Shown: one piece after another, positions 46,271 to 57,972 of the stretch
Numbering within the stretch: the first letter of the stretch is position 1
Layout: each line of letters starts with the position of its first letter
DNA from: Kalmusia sp. IMI 367209
Taxonomy: Eukaryota; Ascomycota; Dothideomycetes; Pleosporales; Didymosphaeriaceae
Reading direction: 5' to 3'
NCBI GenBank assembly: GCA_027946365.1
Contig: JAPEUQ010000001.1
Coordinates: 992,001-1,056,000 of the forward strand
DNA: 64,000 nucleotides
Program-made: the position numbers and the translations under genes
Notes under the pieces: generated by a model
The model's database searches: none
What the model saw: only the letters and a program-made list of their open reading frames with translations
What the model was told of the DNA's origin: nothing

Positions 46271-47944
46271 TCACCTTTTCTTAATACCGACCCAGCAATT
46301 ATCCGGTTTTTTCGAGAAACCTTCATGCGACTCCAAAGTTGTTTGATAGAGCTTGAAGTCGTACCGACGGAAAGCGGTGCCAATTATCAGCGACAACTCC
46401 ATCAGCGCCACATTCTGACCAACACATGCCCTCGGTCCGTACGAAAACGGGTTGAAGCTGGTCTTCTGCTGCGGTGAGAGTTTTGTCCATCGCTCTGGCT
46501 TGAACTCCTCCACATCCGCACCCCAAATATCGGGATCATGATGAATGGTAAAGCTAGGAACAGAGAGCACTGTACCCTGCGGGAAATGGTTTTCATCGTA
46601 CTCCAAGCCATATTTGGTTGTCACGATCCGAGGAAGTCCTATGGCGGAGGTGGAGTGTAGTCGCATGGCTTCGTTTATACACCGCCGGAGGAATGGTAGA
46701 TTCACCACCTCTTTGTGAGAGGCAATTCCGTCATCGCCAGGGATAGCTGTGTCAAGCTCCGCCTGCAACTGAGAGACAACTGTTCCGGGGTTGCGGCGCT
46801 CACCCTCTAAAATCCAGTACACGCAAGCGCACGCTGTGTTAGACACAGTGTCACTGCCAGCAATGAGCTGTGTGAGCGCCTCAGAGACGAGTTCTGTCCG
46901 ACTCATAGGATTTCCATTCGCATCCTTGCTTTGGAGCAGCATCTCTAGAATATCATGACGTTTTCCAGTACTTTGGAAGCCTTTCTCCGATGCTACAAGA
47001 CGCTTCGCCACAGCAGCCTCGGCCATGCCGTGGAGATGTTTCACAGAAGACAAGCCCTTCCAGAAGAACGGGTCTGGGAGATACCGTGCGAAGGGCCGTA
47101 TGGCAGGAAGCAGTCCAATTGTAGAGCTCACCTCACCTCTTCGATTGAGCGTCTCAGCTCCAGGGATATATACCATGGGCTTGCCAGGTAGAATTGACTC
47201 GCACTCGTCACGACCACGCTCGACCATTCCAAACGGTGTTCCAAAAGCCAGGTCGCCGATAATGTCGAAAGCAAGGAAGGTGCACCAAGGCATCATGTTC
47301 ATCCGCGCGTAGCCATCTCTTGCCGGCTGCGCCGCGATACCGTCCAATCGGCCCACCCAACGCCTCAGGTTTGCGGCCATATGCGGCTCAAAATCATGAA
47401 CTGCACCAGGCGAGAATGCATGCGCGATGATTTTTCGCTTTCGGGTATGCTCGCTACGGTTCCGAACGTTGAATACTCCTGGCACGCCTGATACAAACGC
47501 CTCGTAAAAGTAGCTGTGACATCATTAAAATAGCTCAACTGTTGCATATCTCATCGGGGCATCTTACTCTTTCAGAAACCCGTTTCCATGTGCGTAGACA
47601 GTGTGAAGACCCTCAGGTGTTGCAATTGACACATGATTGAACCCTACGCGAACTACCTTTCCATACTTGCGGTGCGCGTAATCAACCCACTCGAATTTTT
47701 TGCCTTCATGCGCACCACGCGCGAGCCATACGTTGCTAAATCGACACACGAATGGCCCGGGTATGTGACGCAGGTGACGATACGTAGTAAAATACGGCAA
47801 GATCCAATATAAAAGTGCCCAAACGGGGTGCAAAGATGCCCAATAAGGCAAGTAGGTAAGTGTTCTCCATGGCAACGCAGGGGTTGGTCGCACGTTGTTC
47901 AGCAACGTAGACGCCTTATATTCCAATGATAAGATCAAGCTCAA
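46271..47944 (-). CDS. Cytochrome P450, CYP53-like (benzoate para-hydroxylase type)
   Basis: Two visible exons on the minus strand, up to 47568 and 47513-46271, with a 54-nt intron that restores GNGFLKDYFYEAFVSG, close to the CYP53 'GFLKsdFYdAFVs' segment. Other CYP53-like traits: RAEHTRKRK-like SEHTRKRKIIAHAFSPG and WCTFLAFDIIGDLAFGTPFG. Catalytic P450 motifs are intact: I-helix AGSDTVSNT, ExxR as EAMR, PERW, and haem-binding FSYGPRACVGQ with the Cys ligand. An N-terminal hydrophobic anchor (VWALLYWILPYF) precedes HIPGP, so the protein is ER-bound. Related enzymes 4-hydroxylate benzoate for aromatic detoxification and catabolism; the substrate here is inference. The 5' end is unsolved: the open frame starts at a TTG (47944) preceded by an acceptor-like TTTCATAG, and no ATG lies in frame before the haem domain. 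Confidence 0.82.
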
Positions 47945-50027
47945 AACCCTATGAAAGTGGGAGATGGGGGAATGAGAAGGTGGGGTGGACAGTAGGACCC
48001 CGGATTCCGGAAATAAGAGAGATCAAGATAAGCTTATCGTTCTCCACAGCACTTGCTCACGGAAACGAAGCATTCGAGCTTAATATCTCAACATGGCTAC
48101 TTTTGATTGGATGTACAGAAATTGGTTAAGAATAACTATGGAAGTCCTTTAAAACTGCACTTTCAGACTGTTTCATCGGCGTACACATGCACCAGAAGAT
48201 ATGCTTTCGGGTCATCGGGTTCTCAAGCACAGTAAATTCATTGTTGTTGAGGATCTTCCCTTCACGAGTGAATTTATAGGTAGTTGCAGCATACATGGTT
48301 TGCCGCAGCCAGCAGCTGCATGATACAATGACTGCCCGTTATTCTAGTTGGTCCCACTCATCGATCACATCAATTACCGGAGCATATGGAAAACAAGTCC
48401 GCTGCCGGCCCAGCTTCAAAATTAGACTAAAGATGAGTTAGTCGCAATGGTCACCTCACCTACGAAGCGGCAGCTAGCGAAATGCTGGCAACTGACTTGC
48501 CCGCATGGCCGATGTGCCGTCCTAGTGCGAAATGCAGTAGCTAGTAGCAATTTGCACTAGATTCAAGTTTATAAAAAAATGGCTGACACGAATCTGGGTC
48601 CAGACATGAGTAACCAACAATCCAGCTTCAAAACTAAGAAAATGTTGTTGTGACATTTGCGAACTAGCAGCAAGGACAAAACTTCAGTTCGTGGTGAAAG
48701 TGGATATATAGCGCAGGAACGCGGTAAACAAATCATCTTTAGGCGTCGTTGATTAAGCTCATCTAGTGTTGAACTCTAATCTTGTTCTCCCAATGCGGTC
48801 GTGCTCTAGATAAGCCCAGTGGGTATTTGGGTGAAGAATATTCTCACGATACGACGTCGAACATTGGATAATAAGCTGGTTTGTAGTAACGAAGATTTTT
48901 ATTCGAATACCCCTATATGACCACATCCGAAGCGGTGGTGTTCCAGTGTTGATGGTGTGTATGGGATATAGACTAGCTTTAATACAAGCAACCCTGTCTT
49001 GCGCCAGGTAGCCATAGGCTGGACGAATGTGATATATATACGCGCTTAAGATTGCGTGATTGCTCCCTTCCGAACCAGCTACTGAATGCAAATGATTGAA
49101 AATGATGACGACACCTCAATTAATGATTAAGGATGCCTCAAGATGAGCCTCCTATTACTCCTAAATTATTACAAGGTTTAAGCACGTGTTCACTGTTCAC
49201 TCTTTCCTGTCTCATTACTGTTACGAGAGACATGACTTCACAAAGGACTTTCAGGATATCCTAGATAAAAATAGATACACGCTGTAATCCCAGATATTTC
49301 AGCGCTGTAATCAATAATTTCAAGATACACCGCTAAGCTCTTGCATCTCTATTCATCGGGTCTTTTCGATTACAAATGTTGGCTCGTATATAACTAGTAT
49401 TTGACTAGGTTCGTCATGCAGCGCCCTTTCAAAGCAACAAATCAGATGTTCCGAGAGCCATGTAGTTTGATAAATTTGATCAGCAGTAAATAGTTATGTA
49501 GCCCTTTCGTCGCCGTAGACTCATGTAAGAGTTATGATTCTTTGTGATCTTATTTGAATCGGTTGCTTCGATCTGGAAAGCGAGGTCTTATTGTAGGCAG
49601 GATGAAGTTAACAAGCTAGGAGTAGCGATGTGATGTTAAAGATTAACTTAGGAGGATGCTCACGCGTAATCACCAAGCAATGGTGTAAACCTTGAGATGG
49701 ATCAAGTTCAGAGACGGCTCACAGTCAAAAGTTCGTCGACCATGATTAGCTTTGGATAAGCACAACATACCAAAATTGTTTTAAAGGATGCGGGAAGTGT
49801 GAAACATAATATAAATTGCTAAGTTATGGTGTAGGTCCTCGATAAAAGTGCTATTGTCTAGGTTATGGGTTATCATATAAAGGCACTGCCTCGGGAATTG
49901 GATCGGAAAGGAAATCAAACCTGGATTCGAAGACGGTATCTTTAAAAGACAGGAAGGCAGAATAATGAAAAACAATTGTAGTGACGTGGGCGCCCAGTAA
50001 AGGAGGGCAGGAGGTAGTATTAGGTTC
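47945..50027. other. AT-rich, gene-free 2.1 kb block
   Basis: Only short frames and a clearly higher AT content than neighbouring genes. It should contain the missing 5' end and promoter of the P450 gene at its left side. No terminal repeats, transposase or tRNA recognised; an eroded repeat is possible. Confidence 0.5.
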
Positions 50028-50942
50028 CTACAAGCGGTTGTCTGACTTGAGCTGTGCCTCTTCCGCAGTCAACATGATGACCTTGCCCCCCATTCTGGAA
50101 AGCTTCTCCTTGAGCATCGATACCTTCTTTTTATACTCTTCCTGCTCTTGCCAGGACTGGGCTTGCTTTTCCTTGTATTGAGCGCGAGCGGCTTTATACT
50201 TGTTAGTTCTAGCCTCTTTACGAGCCTTGCGCTCAATGGTACGAGCCGCGTGAATATCATCCATGGCATGAGAGAGAGCAGGTTGCTTCTTCAAGTAGGC
50301 CGCGAAATCCTCTTCGTCCGGGATCAGTTGCTTATAGCGGCGATTAGCAAGATCCTTGGCGAGATGCTTGAAGAGTGGATCGCTAATTTGCACAGCATCC
50401 AAGAGAACCGTTAGCTCATCGTAGTTCATAAGACATGTCTGATCGCTGATATAATGGTGGAAGTACGAAGCGATGTGGGTAACGTACGGACGCATACCGA
50501 GAACATCAGCTGCTTGAAAGATTTTGCAGGCGTCAACGGTGTCTTTGCCCATGTAGATAGCTTTCACTTTCTTACCGCAGATGTAAGGGGCGGTCATCCA
50601 GCCAAACACAAGCCGCAGGGCTCGCGGATCGGCCTCAGATGCGGGAAGAGTAAGATACTTCGCCATAGGGTTCTTCAGAATATAATCGTTGGCCCATGAA
50701 GAGCAAGCCATGATGATTCGCTTGTGAACGTACGCCAATAGTGTCCCTTCGCGCGTGATACCTACCATTGGGCCTTCCAGAAGACCGTTGCGCTGCTCGC
50801 GAGTGAGATTGCGCACATCCGTGGTGCCAGTCATGTCTTCTTGAATAGGGGCTGTCTTGGAAAGAAGGTCGCCACGAGCGGAAGACACCTTGACATGCCG
50901 TTTCATTGTAGTACATGACTCAACTTTGGTGAAAGATGCCAT
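50028..50942 (-). CDS. BTB/POZ-like fungal protein with coiled-coil tail (copy A)
   Basis: Single exon of 304 aa. The open frame extends upstream to a TTG at 51020, but the first ATG is at 50942 (MASFTKVES). Residues about 60-180 resemble the degenerate BTB/POZ-like domain common in fungal proteins: a GPMVGITREGTLLAYVHKR strand-turn-helix start, an 'SSWANDYIL' segment, ADPRALRLVFGWM, and AADVLGMRPYVTHIASYF (family 'lyvlAdkl.m..L'). The C-terminal ~70 residues are a Lys/Glu/Arg-rich probable coiled coil (ERKARKEARTNKYKAARAQ). The same order is seen in the 52675-53818 gene, including the PDEEDFAAYLKKQPALS segment, so the two are diverged paralogues. Partners unknown; BTB folds mediate protein-protein contacts, often with cullin-3. 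Confidence 0.72.
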   Translation of the reverse strand: MASFTKVESCTTMKRHVKVSSARGDLLSKTAPIQEDMTGTTDVRNLTREQRNGLLEGPMVGITREGTLLAYVHKRIIMACSSWANDYILKNPMAKYLTLPASEADPRALRLVFGWMTAPYICGKKVKAIYMGKDTVDACKIFQAADVLGMRPYVTHIASYFHHYISDQTCLMNYDELTVLLDAVQISDPLFKHLAKDLANRRYKQLIPDEEDFAAYLKKQPALSHAMDDIHAARTIERKARKEARTNKYKAARAQYKEKQAQSWQEQEEYKKKVSMLKEKLSRMGGKVIMLTAEEAQLKSDNRL

Positions 50943-52674
50943 TGTGACTATGGTGGTTGGTCGGGCGTTGGTTCTATTTGATATTGTCGAATATTGAGAA
51001 TCGGATGATTTCTCGTGCAATGAAGGAGTTGATTTGTTAAGCTTGGGATTGAGGTGATTTGGTCTGATGGCTGGATGGAACGTAATGGGGTGGTTTTAAT
51101 AGAGCGTGGGTCCGGCGTTGTTCAGGCGCACGCACATCATTCTAAGCTTCTGATGCAGGCTGCGGACTATCAAAATCACTGTGAATGAGTATATAAACAA
51201 AGGTTAGTCATAAAAGAAAATCCTTCAAAGAGCTCTCGTGTCTGAAAGACATTGTCCATTTGATTTTGTTGTATGAACTATGCCAATGAGACCGACACAA
51301 TGACATGGGAAAAAAATTAACGAAACATACCTAAAAGATTATTTATAACTGTTCCTATCATTTCCGACACCACTGTGGCTTGCTAGGCCTCTGATTGCTG
51401 ACCCATAGGGTTAAAGCTTGCTAGGTTTCAAATATTCAAAACTGTTTGCTGCTCCAAAGTCGTTTAGAACAAAGCAAATGACTATGTATTGACCATCACA
51501 CCCAAAACACTGAGGGCGTTTCTTGCAAGAAATTGTGTCAAATCATTGTAGTACCATTATCAAGATCCGATCGCCCGGAGTAACTATAGACGGCAACATA
51601 TTATATGGGAAGCCTTCCTTCATTTTATTGCATTCACAGCATTTATATGTGATGTAACTGCTGGTCGTGTTGGTTTGGGACAGTACACTAAGTCTCTGCC
51701 CATGCGATTTGGGATGACAAAAGATACCTGACTAGATACTGACGTGTCCTTCGGCCATGTATGCACACAACTCTTTCTTTCACAATGGAAGAAGCTATTA
51801 ATTTGTTCAAGTGTGTTCCACAGCAAAGTGCAATTGTCTAAGCGACTTGAAATGCGAAATAAACTCAGAGGTAGATTGTTGTGGTCTAAGCAAGTGGCCA
51901 TAAAATAACTAAAACGGGAGGCAGAACAGCGACCGATATGACTTTTCAAGCCCCCATGCTCAAATACGAATCGTGACGCCTTTGTATCAGCTGCATCTTG
52001 CTGAATGAAATTTTACTTTCGCAATTTTGCGCACCCACATCGGGCGAACGACATCACAACCAGAGTCTATCAATTGCGCTTTACTTGCAGATGCTCAAGA
52101 CATGTGATTTCCGGCCCAAAGCTGTCAACAAAGAAAGACGAATTACAACCAAATGCACCCCTATAGCCTGGTATATATAGCTCTTATCTATAAGAACCTT
52201 TCAGATTCTAGCAGTAATAGTCTAGCACCTATCTCGTCTATATTATGTATATCACCTGCTAGAATACTCATCTCCGTAAAATCTGACTGACTCTGTTGTA
52301 GTACAGTACTTAAATTACTTAACATTGTTTGTAGTCTCAATGATCGCGCATTGATGTAAGGCTAGAACGGACAACAAAGCACAATACGAATAATCAAGAA
52401 CCCGGTCACTGAACTAGCTGTTGTGACAATTCTGGAGCTATTCTTTGACTACGTTATGTTATCACTGAACAATCGTGCGCCCTTTGGTATTCCATGTATG
52501 CACCCAGGATTTCCCGAGATTATCGCGCAGTATCGATCACGGAGCTTTTCTGATACTCTATGTATACTTTCCACCGGATTCACCAAGGATGAAACAAAAT
52601 CCAGAAGGAAGCTCTGGACAATAAGCAAAAGCTCAGTCTTCAGCGAGCGCTGTGACCTCCCCTGCAGTCGCTGT
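50943..52674. other. AT-rich intergenic block, no supported gene
   Basis: Separates the two BTB-like paralogues. Short frames only. The spacing and composition resemble the 48-50 kb block. No inverted or direct repeat flanking either paralogue was detected by eye. Confidence 0.5.
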
Positions 52675-53818
52675 CTAAACGCCCCCCATGCCGAGCTTCC
52701 TCACAGCAGATGCCTGGTTCCCTTGTACCTTCCGGCCCGCTCGACGCTGCTTTCTGGCCTTATTCATGAAGTACCCGTTGGCAGAAGCGATTGCAGCTGA
52801 GAGCTTCGGATGCTGCACTAGAAAGGCGGCAAAGATCTCTGGGTCTGGGATCTGCTGTTTGTGTTGAAGATGAGTGAGACCATTGACCATTTTCGTCCAA
52901 AGCGGGTCTTTGTTCGAAGTAGCCATATCCTCGATTATAACAATCTCGTCATAGCGAGGAAGCTCATCGTATAGGTACTTGACGTAATACCTAAGAATGG
53001 ATCTTGTGTACCGCTCCATCCCTAGTTCAAATCAGAATTCAAATAGCCAGAAAATGAGAATGGCTTCGAGATTAGCACTTACCGAGTAATCGCGCAGCCC
53101 TGAGAATAGCGACATTCTCGTAGAATGTATTTCGGAACGGGACCTCGGTCGCCTCGAACACTTTACACGTTGCTCGAAGATAGAGCACAAGCAATGCGTT
53201 AACGGCGCCTGGATCTAGAGACCCGTACCCGAATTTGTACTCTGAATGCTCTGGGTGCTCCGTGAAGTATTTTGAAAGTGTTGTAGAGACGACCATCGCG
53301 GCACGCTTCGGGATATCGCGAATAGACACGTCTCCGACGCTGACGGTGATGGTAGGACCTTGCATCATTTTGATGCGCTCGAAGCGTATCATCACGAGCC
53401 AAGTATCCGGCTTCCGCTTCGTCTTAGTATTCCGAGGCATTGCTTCGTCCAGGTCTAACGGCTGAAACGCACACTTGTGGGGGTTCGTGGCAGTCTACAA
53501 TATCAGTGTACGAGCATTAGGTAGCACTTGAGGGTCACTAACGCTCTGGGAAGGTATAATTTTGTAAGCTTTTGCATTTTCCGTGTGAACGTCTGAAGAG
53601 ATAGACTGCGATGTAGGTGTAGATGTGATCTTAGCGTGGACTTCACCCATTATGTCGGACTCATCGCTTCCTCTAGCAGTTGCTTCCACCTTCTTAGCAG
53701 TACCATTTCGACGCTGTTGCGTACCATTGTGTATGCCTTTGAAAGCCTTTAGGGGAGGCGGATCGGCTTTGATCGAGGTATCGGTGGCAGTGGTTGAAGT
53801 GCTGCACGATGGAGCCAT
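52675..53818 (-). CDS. BTB/POZ-like fungal protein (copy B)
   Basis: Three exons on the minus strand (53818-53543, 53494-53083, 53021-52675), introns of 48 and 61 nt; 344 aa. Exon 1 encodes a Ser/Thr/Lys-rich, probably disordered leader. Exons 2 and 3 encode the domain: GPTITVSVGDVSIRDIPKRA, a PEHSEYKFGYGSLDPGAVNA region, and ILRAARLLGMERYTRSILRY, the last completed only by splicing. The tail has PDPEIFAAFLVQHPKLSAAI followed by a basic end (KARKQRRAGRKVQ). Domain order and the 'IPDxExFAAxLxxxPxLSxA' signature match copy A, but overall identity is low and intron content differs (copy A has none). Function unknown; BTB-like assignment is by pattern, not by search. Confidence 0.75.
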
Positions 53819-54698
53819 GTCGAATGGGTTGAGCTAAAAGCCGTCAGTTAGTTGTCATATAATAACATACAAGCAAAGGCTGGCGACGTAAAAGCGTGGA
53901 GATAGACGTGATGTAGTGTTATGTTGGAAGCGGGTTGAGCTGGTGTGCCGCGAAAGCTGGTTGTGAAAATTAGCGGGTTGCTACAGAGACGGTGAGAGCG
54001 CGGTCAGGTGGACTTCAAGGTCGTGTTCACGTTTGCAGCTCCAAAGCAGGAAGTAGCCTCGATTTCGAGCAGACACGGCCTGCCCTTCGTTGTCTATCAT
54101 AATCTTCATCTATCTTCTCGTGATATACAAAGCATCCGTTCGTAGAACAACACAAATCATAATGACTTCAGGGCTAGTCATTTTCTTTATTTTTATCATG
54201 TATGCAGCAACTTAGTCACCTTCCAAGCCGAAGATATCAAGATTATATCCGTAATCGAATCTGGAATCCAGGCTTAAAAAATGTATATAGATCAAAAAAA
54301 GACTTTAGCAGGCCAATTCGAATTTGGATTCACTAAAGGGGTAACATAGAGACAAAATAATGTGACTCCCCGTGTGTTCAATATTCTATTTTGAGATTTC
54401 TAGTTTTTGCATACAGCATCGATAAATTACTCAATCTATAACACGCTATACGGTCATTCTCCGGCTCAACTTCTCTTGGAAGTCTCAACGACCATAGACT
54501 GTAGTTTTAGTCTTTACACTCTTGATGACCAATATCTTATACAATATAGAGAGATCTTATCTCTCGATGTGAGCAGCTGAGCTCCACATATCTGAACTTT
54601 TCAAAGTGGCTTTATAGCCCTTCGGTTGATCAATTCACAGTACACTGTTACAATTTTCGAATATACCATAAAAGAACAATGTGTGACATGAGTCTTGC
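53819..54698. other. AT-rich intergenic, no supported gene
   Basis: Promoter of copy B to the left, then AT-rich sequence towards the HET pseudogene's 3' end. No frame with recognisable content. Confidence 0.55.
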
Positions 54699-56153
54699 TC
54701 ATTCTTGAACCTTAGTATACCCAAGCCTAGCATTAAGCACGCCACCGTCTCTTCCGCGGCGGCCTTGCGACGCAGTTATACACGGCCACGTAGGCTCTTC
54801 CAAAAATTTCGCTAGGGCCCGAAATGCAATACCAAGAGTATAGTTTCCTATAGGTCCTTTTCCCATCTCTATGCCTTCACCGTAGTTGCATATCATTTTG
54901 ACATCCTTAAATCTGCTCCAAACAAGGACGCTCGTCTCTACGTCGTCTCCTTTATTCCAATATAGGACGTAGCTTTTGTCGATTGTTAGAGTGAGGGTGA
55001 CTTCCCATCCTGCATATTCTCCGTCAAGCCCTAAATCGAACTCCTGCAGTTGAGAATACGAAAGGAATCTAGATGAAGACGACGGCGACAAGCTGAACGA
55101 GCAGAATAAGATCCTAAGGGAGTTTGTCTCCTGAGGGCCAAGCTCGTCAAGATCGACTTCTAGGAAGGGACATGGCTGGGTCAAGGCAATTGGTGATGGC
55201 CTAGTATCTGGAAGCTCTAGAGCCTGCGTAACAATCGAAGCAGAACATAAGCATAGCTTTGAAGGTTCGCAGCTACTAAGTATTTGGAACATAAGATCCG
55301 ATATATCTTTATCGCAATCGACAATGCTGTTCTCGAGCTCGTCGTATAGTAAGAGGAGGGAGAATACCCGATCTTGGAGAATGCTGCAGTCTTTGTCACG
55401 GAACTGAGAAATTAGTACCCACAATGGCTGGGCGTAGTTTTCGTTCCTCCACATTATATGCCTCTAATGCAGTGGCCAAAAAGTTGTAGCTCCGAAAAGC
55501 TCCGACTGCGTAAGATTTGCGGCCCCCTTTATAAGAGTTTCAAGGGGAATATGGCTTTGACCTAATAGTGCACTGTGCCTCTGTGCAAGTTTGATCTCTT
55601 GAGTAACCCAGGCGCGACGCCAGTTTCGAGAAAAAGATAGTGCATGGAATCAGACCGCTTCGCAAAGTTGTTCGGACAGCGAGGTCCGTGGTACGTTGAA
55701 AGCTTCGCAGAGAAATGGTGGGATAACAGAAACTAACGTATCGCAACTACCAAGTCACGAGATGACGCTGTTGGCTTTAGAATATATGTCGTCCATTTGT
55801 TGTTGTACATGGGAATATCGTTCTACCGTGTTCTCTTGGTTGATGCACAAAGCATCAATCCAGGAGTTGGGATGCTCGCACAATATATCCCGCATCGTGC
55901 GTGCAACGACCAAGAAATCGAATAGGTTTCGTCGTATTTGCATAGTCTCGTCATTGATAAGGATCTGGCAAGAAGGCTCTGGCGGTCCCCACATGTAAGA
56001 TAGGCAGGTATAGGAAGTGACGATAGTCGTGTGATGTATGTCGCATTGTATTAGTCCATCTTACGATAAGTCGGAGCGTATGTCGACAAATCGTATGGCA
56101 GGCTTATTGTGGTTTGAAGGCGCGTGTGTAAAGACCCCTCGCGTGTAAGCCAT
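54699..56153 (-). pseudogene. HET-domain (heterokaryon incompatibility) pseudogene
   Basis: One continuous reading frame of 485 codons from ATG 56153 to the natural stop at 54699, interrupted by four in-frame stops: TAA 56063-56061, TGA 55757-55755, TGA 55652-55650 and TAG 55466-55464. No frameshift is needed. HET motifs are clear: TCLSYMWGPP (family ALSYxWG), IQIRRNL-like MQIRRNLFDFL, WIDALCINQENTVERYSHV, and QQMDDIYSKANSVIS followed by the stop and LG, where the family reads VIxWLG, so TGG became TGA. RRAWVTQE (family RxWvxQE) follows. The four stops fit transition mutations (CAA, TGG, TGG and CAG as likely ancestors). HET proteins trigger cell death on fusion of unlike strains; this copy cannot make a full-length product unless the stops are assembly errors. 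Confidence 0.87.
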
Positions 56154-56481
56154 TGTACTGCAATAGAGAGAAAGAGACTGTGAGATTCCAAACACGATTG
56201 AGGGTCAAAGTGAGATTGAAGGAAAGGCGCGGCTGTGCCAGGCTGAAGTCACACGTGGTAGGTGGTCGCCTCAGCCAATAAACGATTCACAGCTTCAATC
56301 AAAGCCATAGCTTCCGTAGCACATATTACCTAGTCTTGCTCAAACCTAAGCTACTAGTCTTCCCATACTATCCGCGAGATAACAATCGACCTCTACGCAC
56401 AAAACAGCCACTAACACAACTTTGAGGTCTACCAAAACCGAGCATAAATCATCTCAACACATACATCGCTTTACATGCTGT

Positions 56482-57221
56482 TTACCCCACCGCTCCCGCC
56501 GCCCTCTCCAACATCCTCCGCCGCCCCACCATACCCAGAGTCCGAACATGTTCTTCCCTCCCTTCTCTCTGCGCAGACCCACTCCCGCTTTCATCCCTAT
56601 ACGCGAAGCGCCCACTCTCCCTCGCCGCGCCTCGATTCACACCCCTCCCGCGCCTCCCCACCTCCCCAGGCTCGTACGCTCTCTCATCAAGAAGCCACTC
56701 CCGGCTCTCCAGCTCCTCGACATCGCGCACAAACCGCTCTGCCAGCACCTCATCAGCACAATTTTCAAAACGTGAAACGTCCACATCGCCGTACCCCACT
56801 TTATATCCAATTTCGATAGCGCAGCCTTGACCCCTTCCCTAGCGACCAATCTATCCCTCCTGATCCACTCTTCCTCGTCGTCGTCGTCTCCACCGATGAT
56901 GGAGTCGAGAGAAGGCCGGTGCAATCGCTGCGTCGCGCCGCGGGAAACAAGGAATCTATACTGCTCTGCCTTCTTCGCAGGCTTTCTGGCTTCAGCCTGG
57001 TGCGTTGCTCTTGCGTCGCGAGAGTTAAATGGGCTATCCTTTGGTTCCAGGTTCCGGGGGTAGACGTATGTGAAGGAAGATAGCATGCCTTGTATGAACG
57101 AGAAAGAAACGAGGCGCTGCGATGGTGTACTTCGCGGTATGATAGAAAGACGGTTGCGATGCGGTGCGGCGCGGTGCGTGCACAGGCTCGAGGACAGCCT
57201 TGAAAGTGAAGCTTTATACAT
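56482..57221 (-). pseudogene. Unrecognised small gene with apparent one-base frameshift
   Basis: ATG at 57221 opens a 194-codon frame (MYKASLSRLSSSLCTH...) with an Arg/Ser-rich, mitochondrial-presequence-like start and an acidic run (GGDDDDEEEWIRRDRL). After KLDIKW at about 56798 the frame loses coding character, while the next frame continues with sensible charged sequence (GYGDVDVSRFENCADEVLAE, FVRDVEELESREWLLDERAY) to a stop at 56482. Losing one G from the run at 56794-56797 explains this. It could be an assembly error, a true frameshift or an unrecognised intron. No family recognised; a competing plus-strand Pro-rich frame exists over 56475-56819. Confidence 0.4.
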
Positions 57222-57972
57222 GGGTGTGCCCCGTTTGATAGATTAACATTGAATCTGCACCTCTCGCAACAGCGAACGGCCGGCTCGAAAACGAAAAGCC
57301 ACACTACCGCCTGATGCACGGTCAATGTACAAACAGCATGACACGCTTCACAGGATCGCCCACAAGCAAGGTTCGTTGGTTCAAACTTTTTGATCATTGA
57401 ATTGGTTCCCCTTCACGCTCCTACCACCACGGCGGGTGGGCGCCCCCTTATGAGGCCACCCACCTCCTTCACAACTGCGCAACCATAAGAGACATAACAA
57501 ACGTCGCAAGCATATGCACGAACCCGCAACCACCCCCAATTGCAGGCGGCAAACCGAATATATACACCGAAGAATCTAACAAAAGAGGTCGTGAAGACCT
57601 GGGTATGAGACACGCACAAAAATGCCCAATCTAGCGTGCCGAGAAGAAAGTAGAAAGGACATGGAGACAAAAGTAGACAGTTACATTGCAGGTAAAGCAG
57701 ACAGCAGACATTAGCGTGACCGCGGTGTTCGCAGTCGATATTAAGGAGAGTATGTAGGTGAGGTAGATGGTTGAGTGGGTATGTTGCAGCGCAGGTAATG
57801 CGCTACTGGATGTGAGACAGTAGGCTTCGTCCGGATATACAAGATGGGGAAGCCGTGTCGGAAGTGACACAAAACAATGCTGGGTGCAAAGTCGCTATGC
57901 ACAAGCACGCTCATCGTTGGTGAAACAAGGCGCGGGAAAGACAGTAAAGAAGTTCACAAGTGTGTAGCATCA
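57222..57972. other. Intergenic, no supported gene
   Basis: 5' flank of the small frameshifted gene and 3' flank of the Ser-rich membrane protein. A minus-strand hydrophobic frame (57413-57670) lacks supporting features. Confidence 0.5.
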
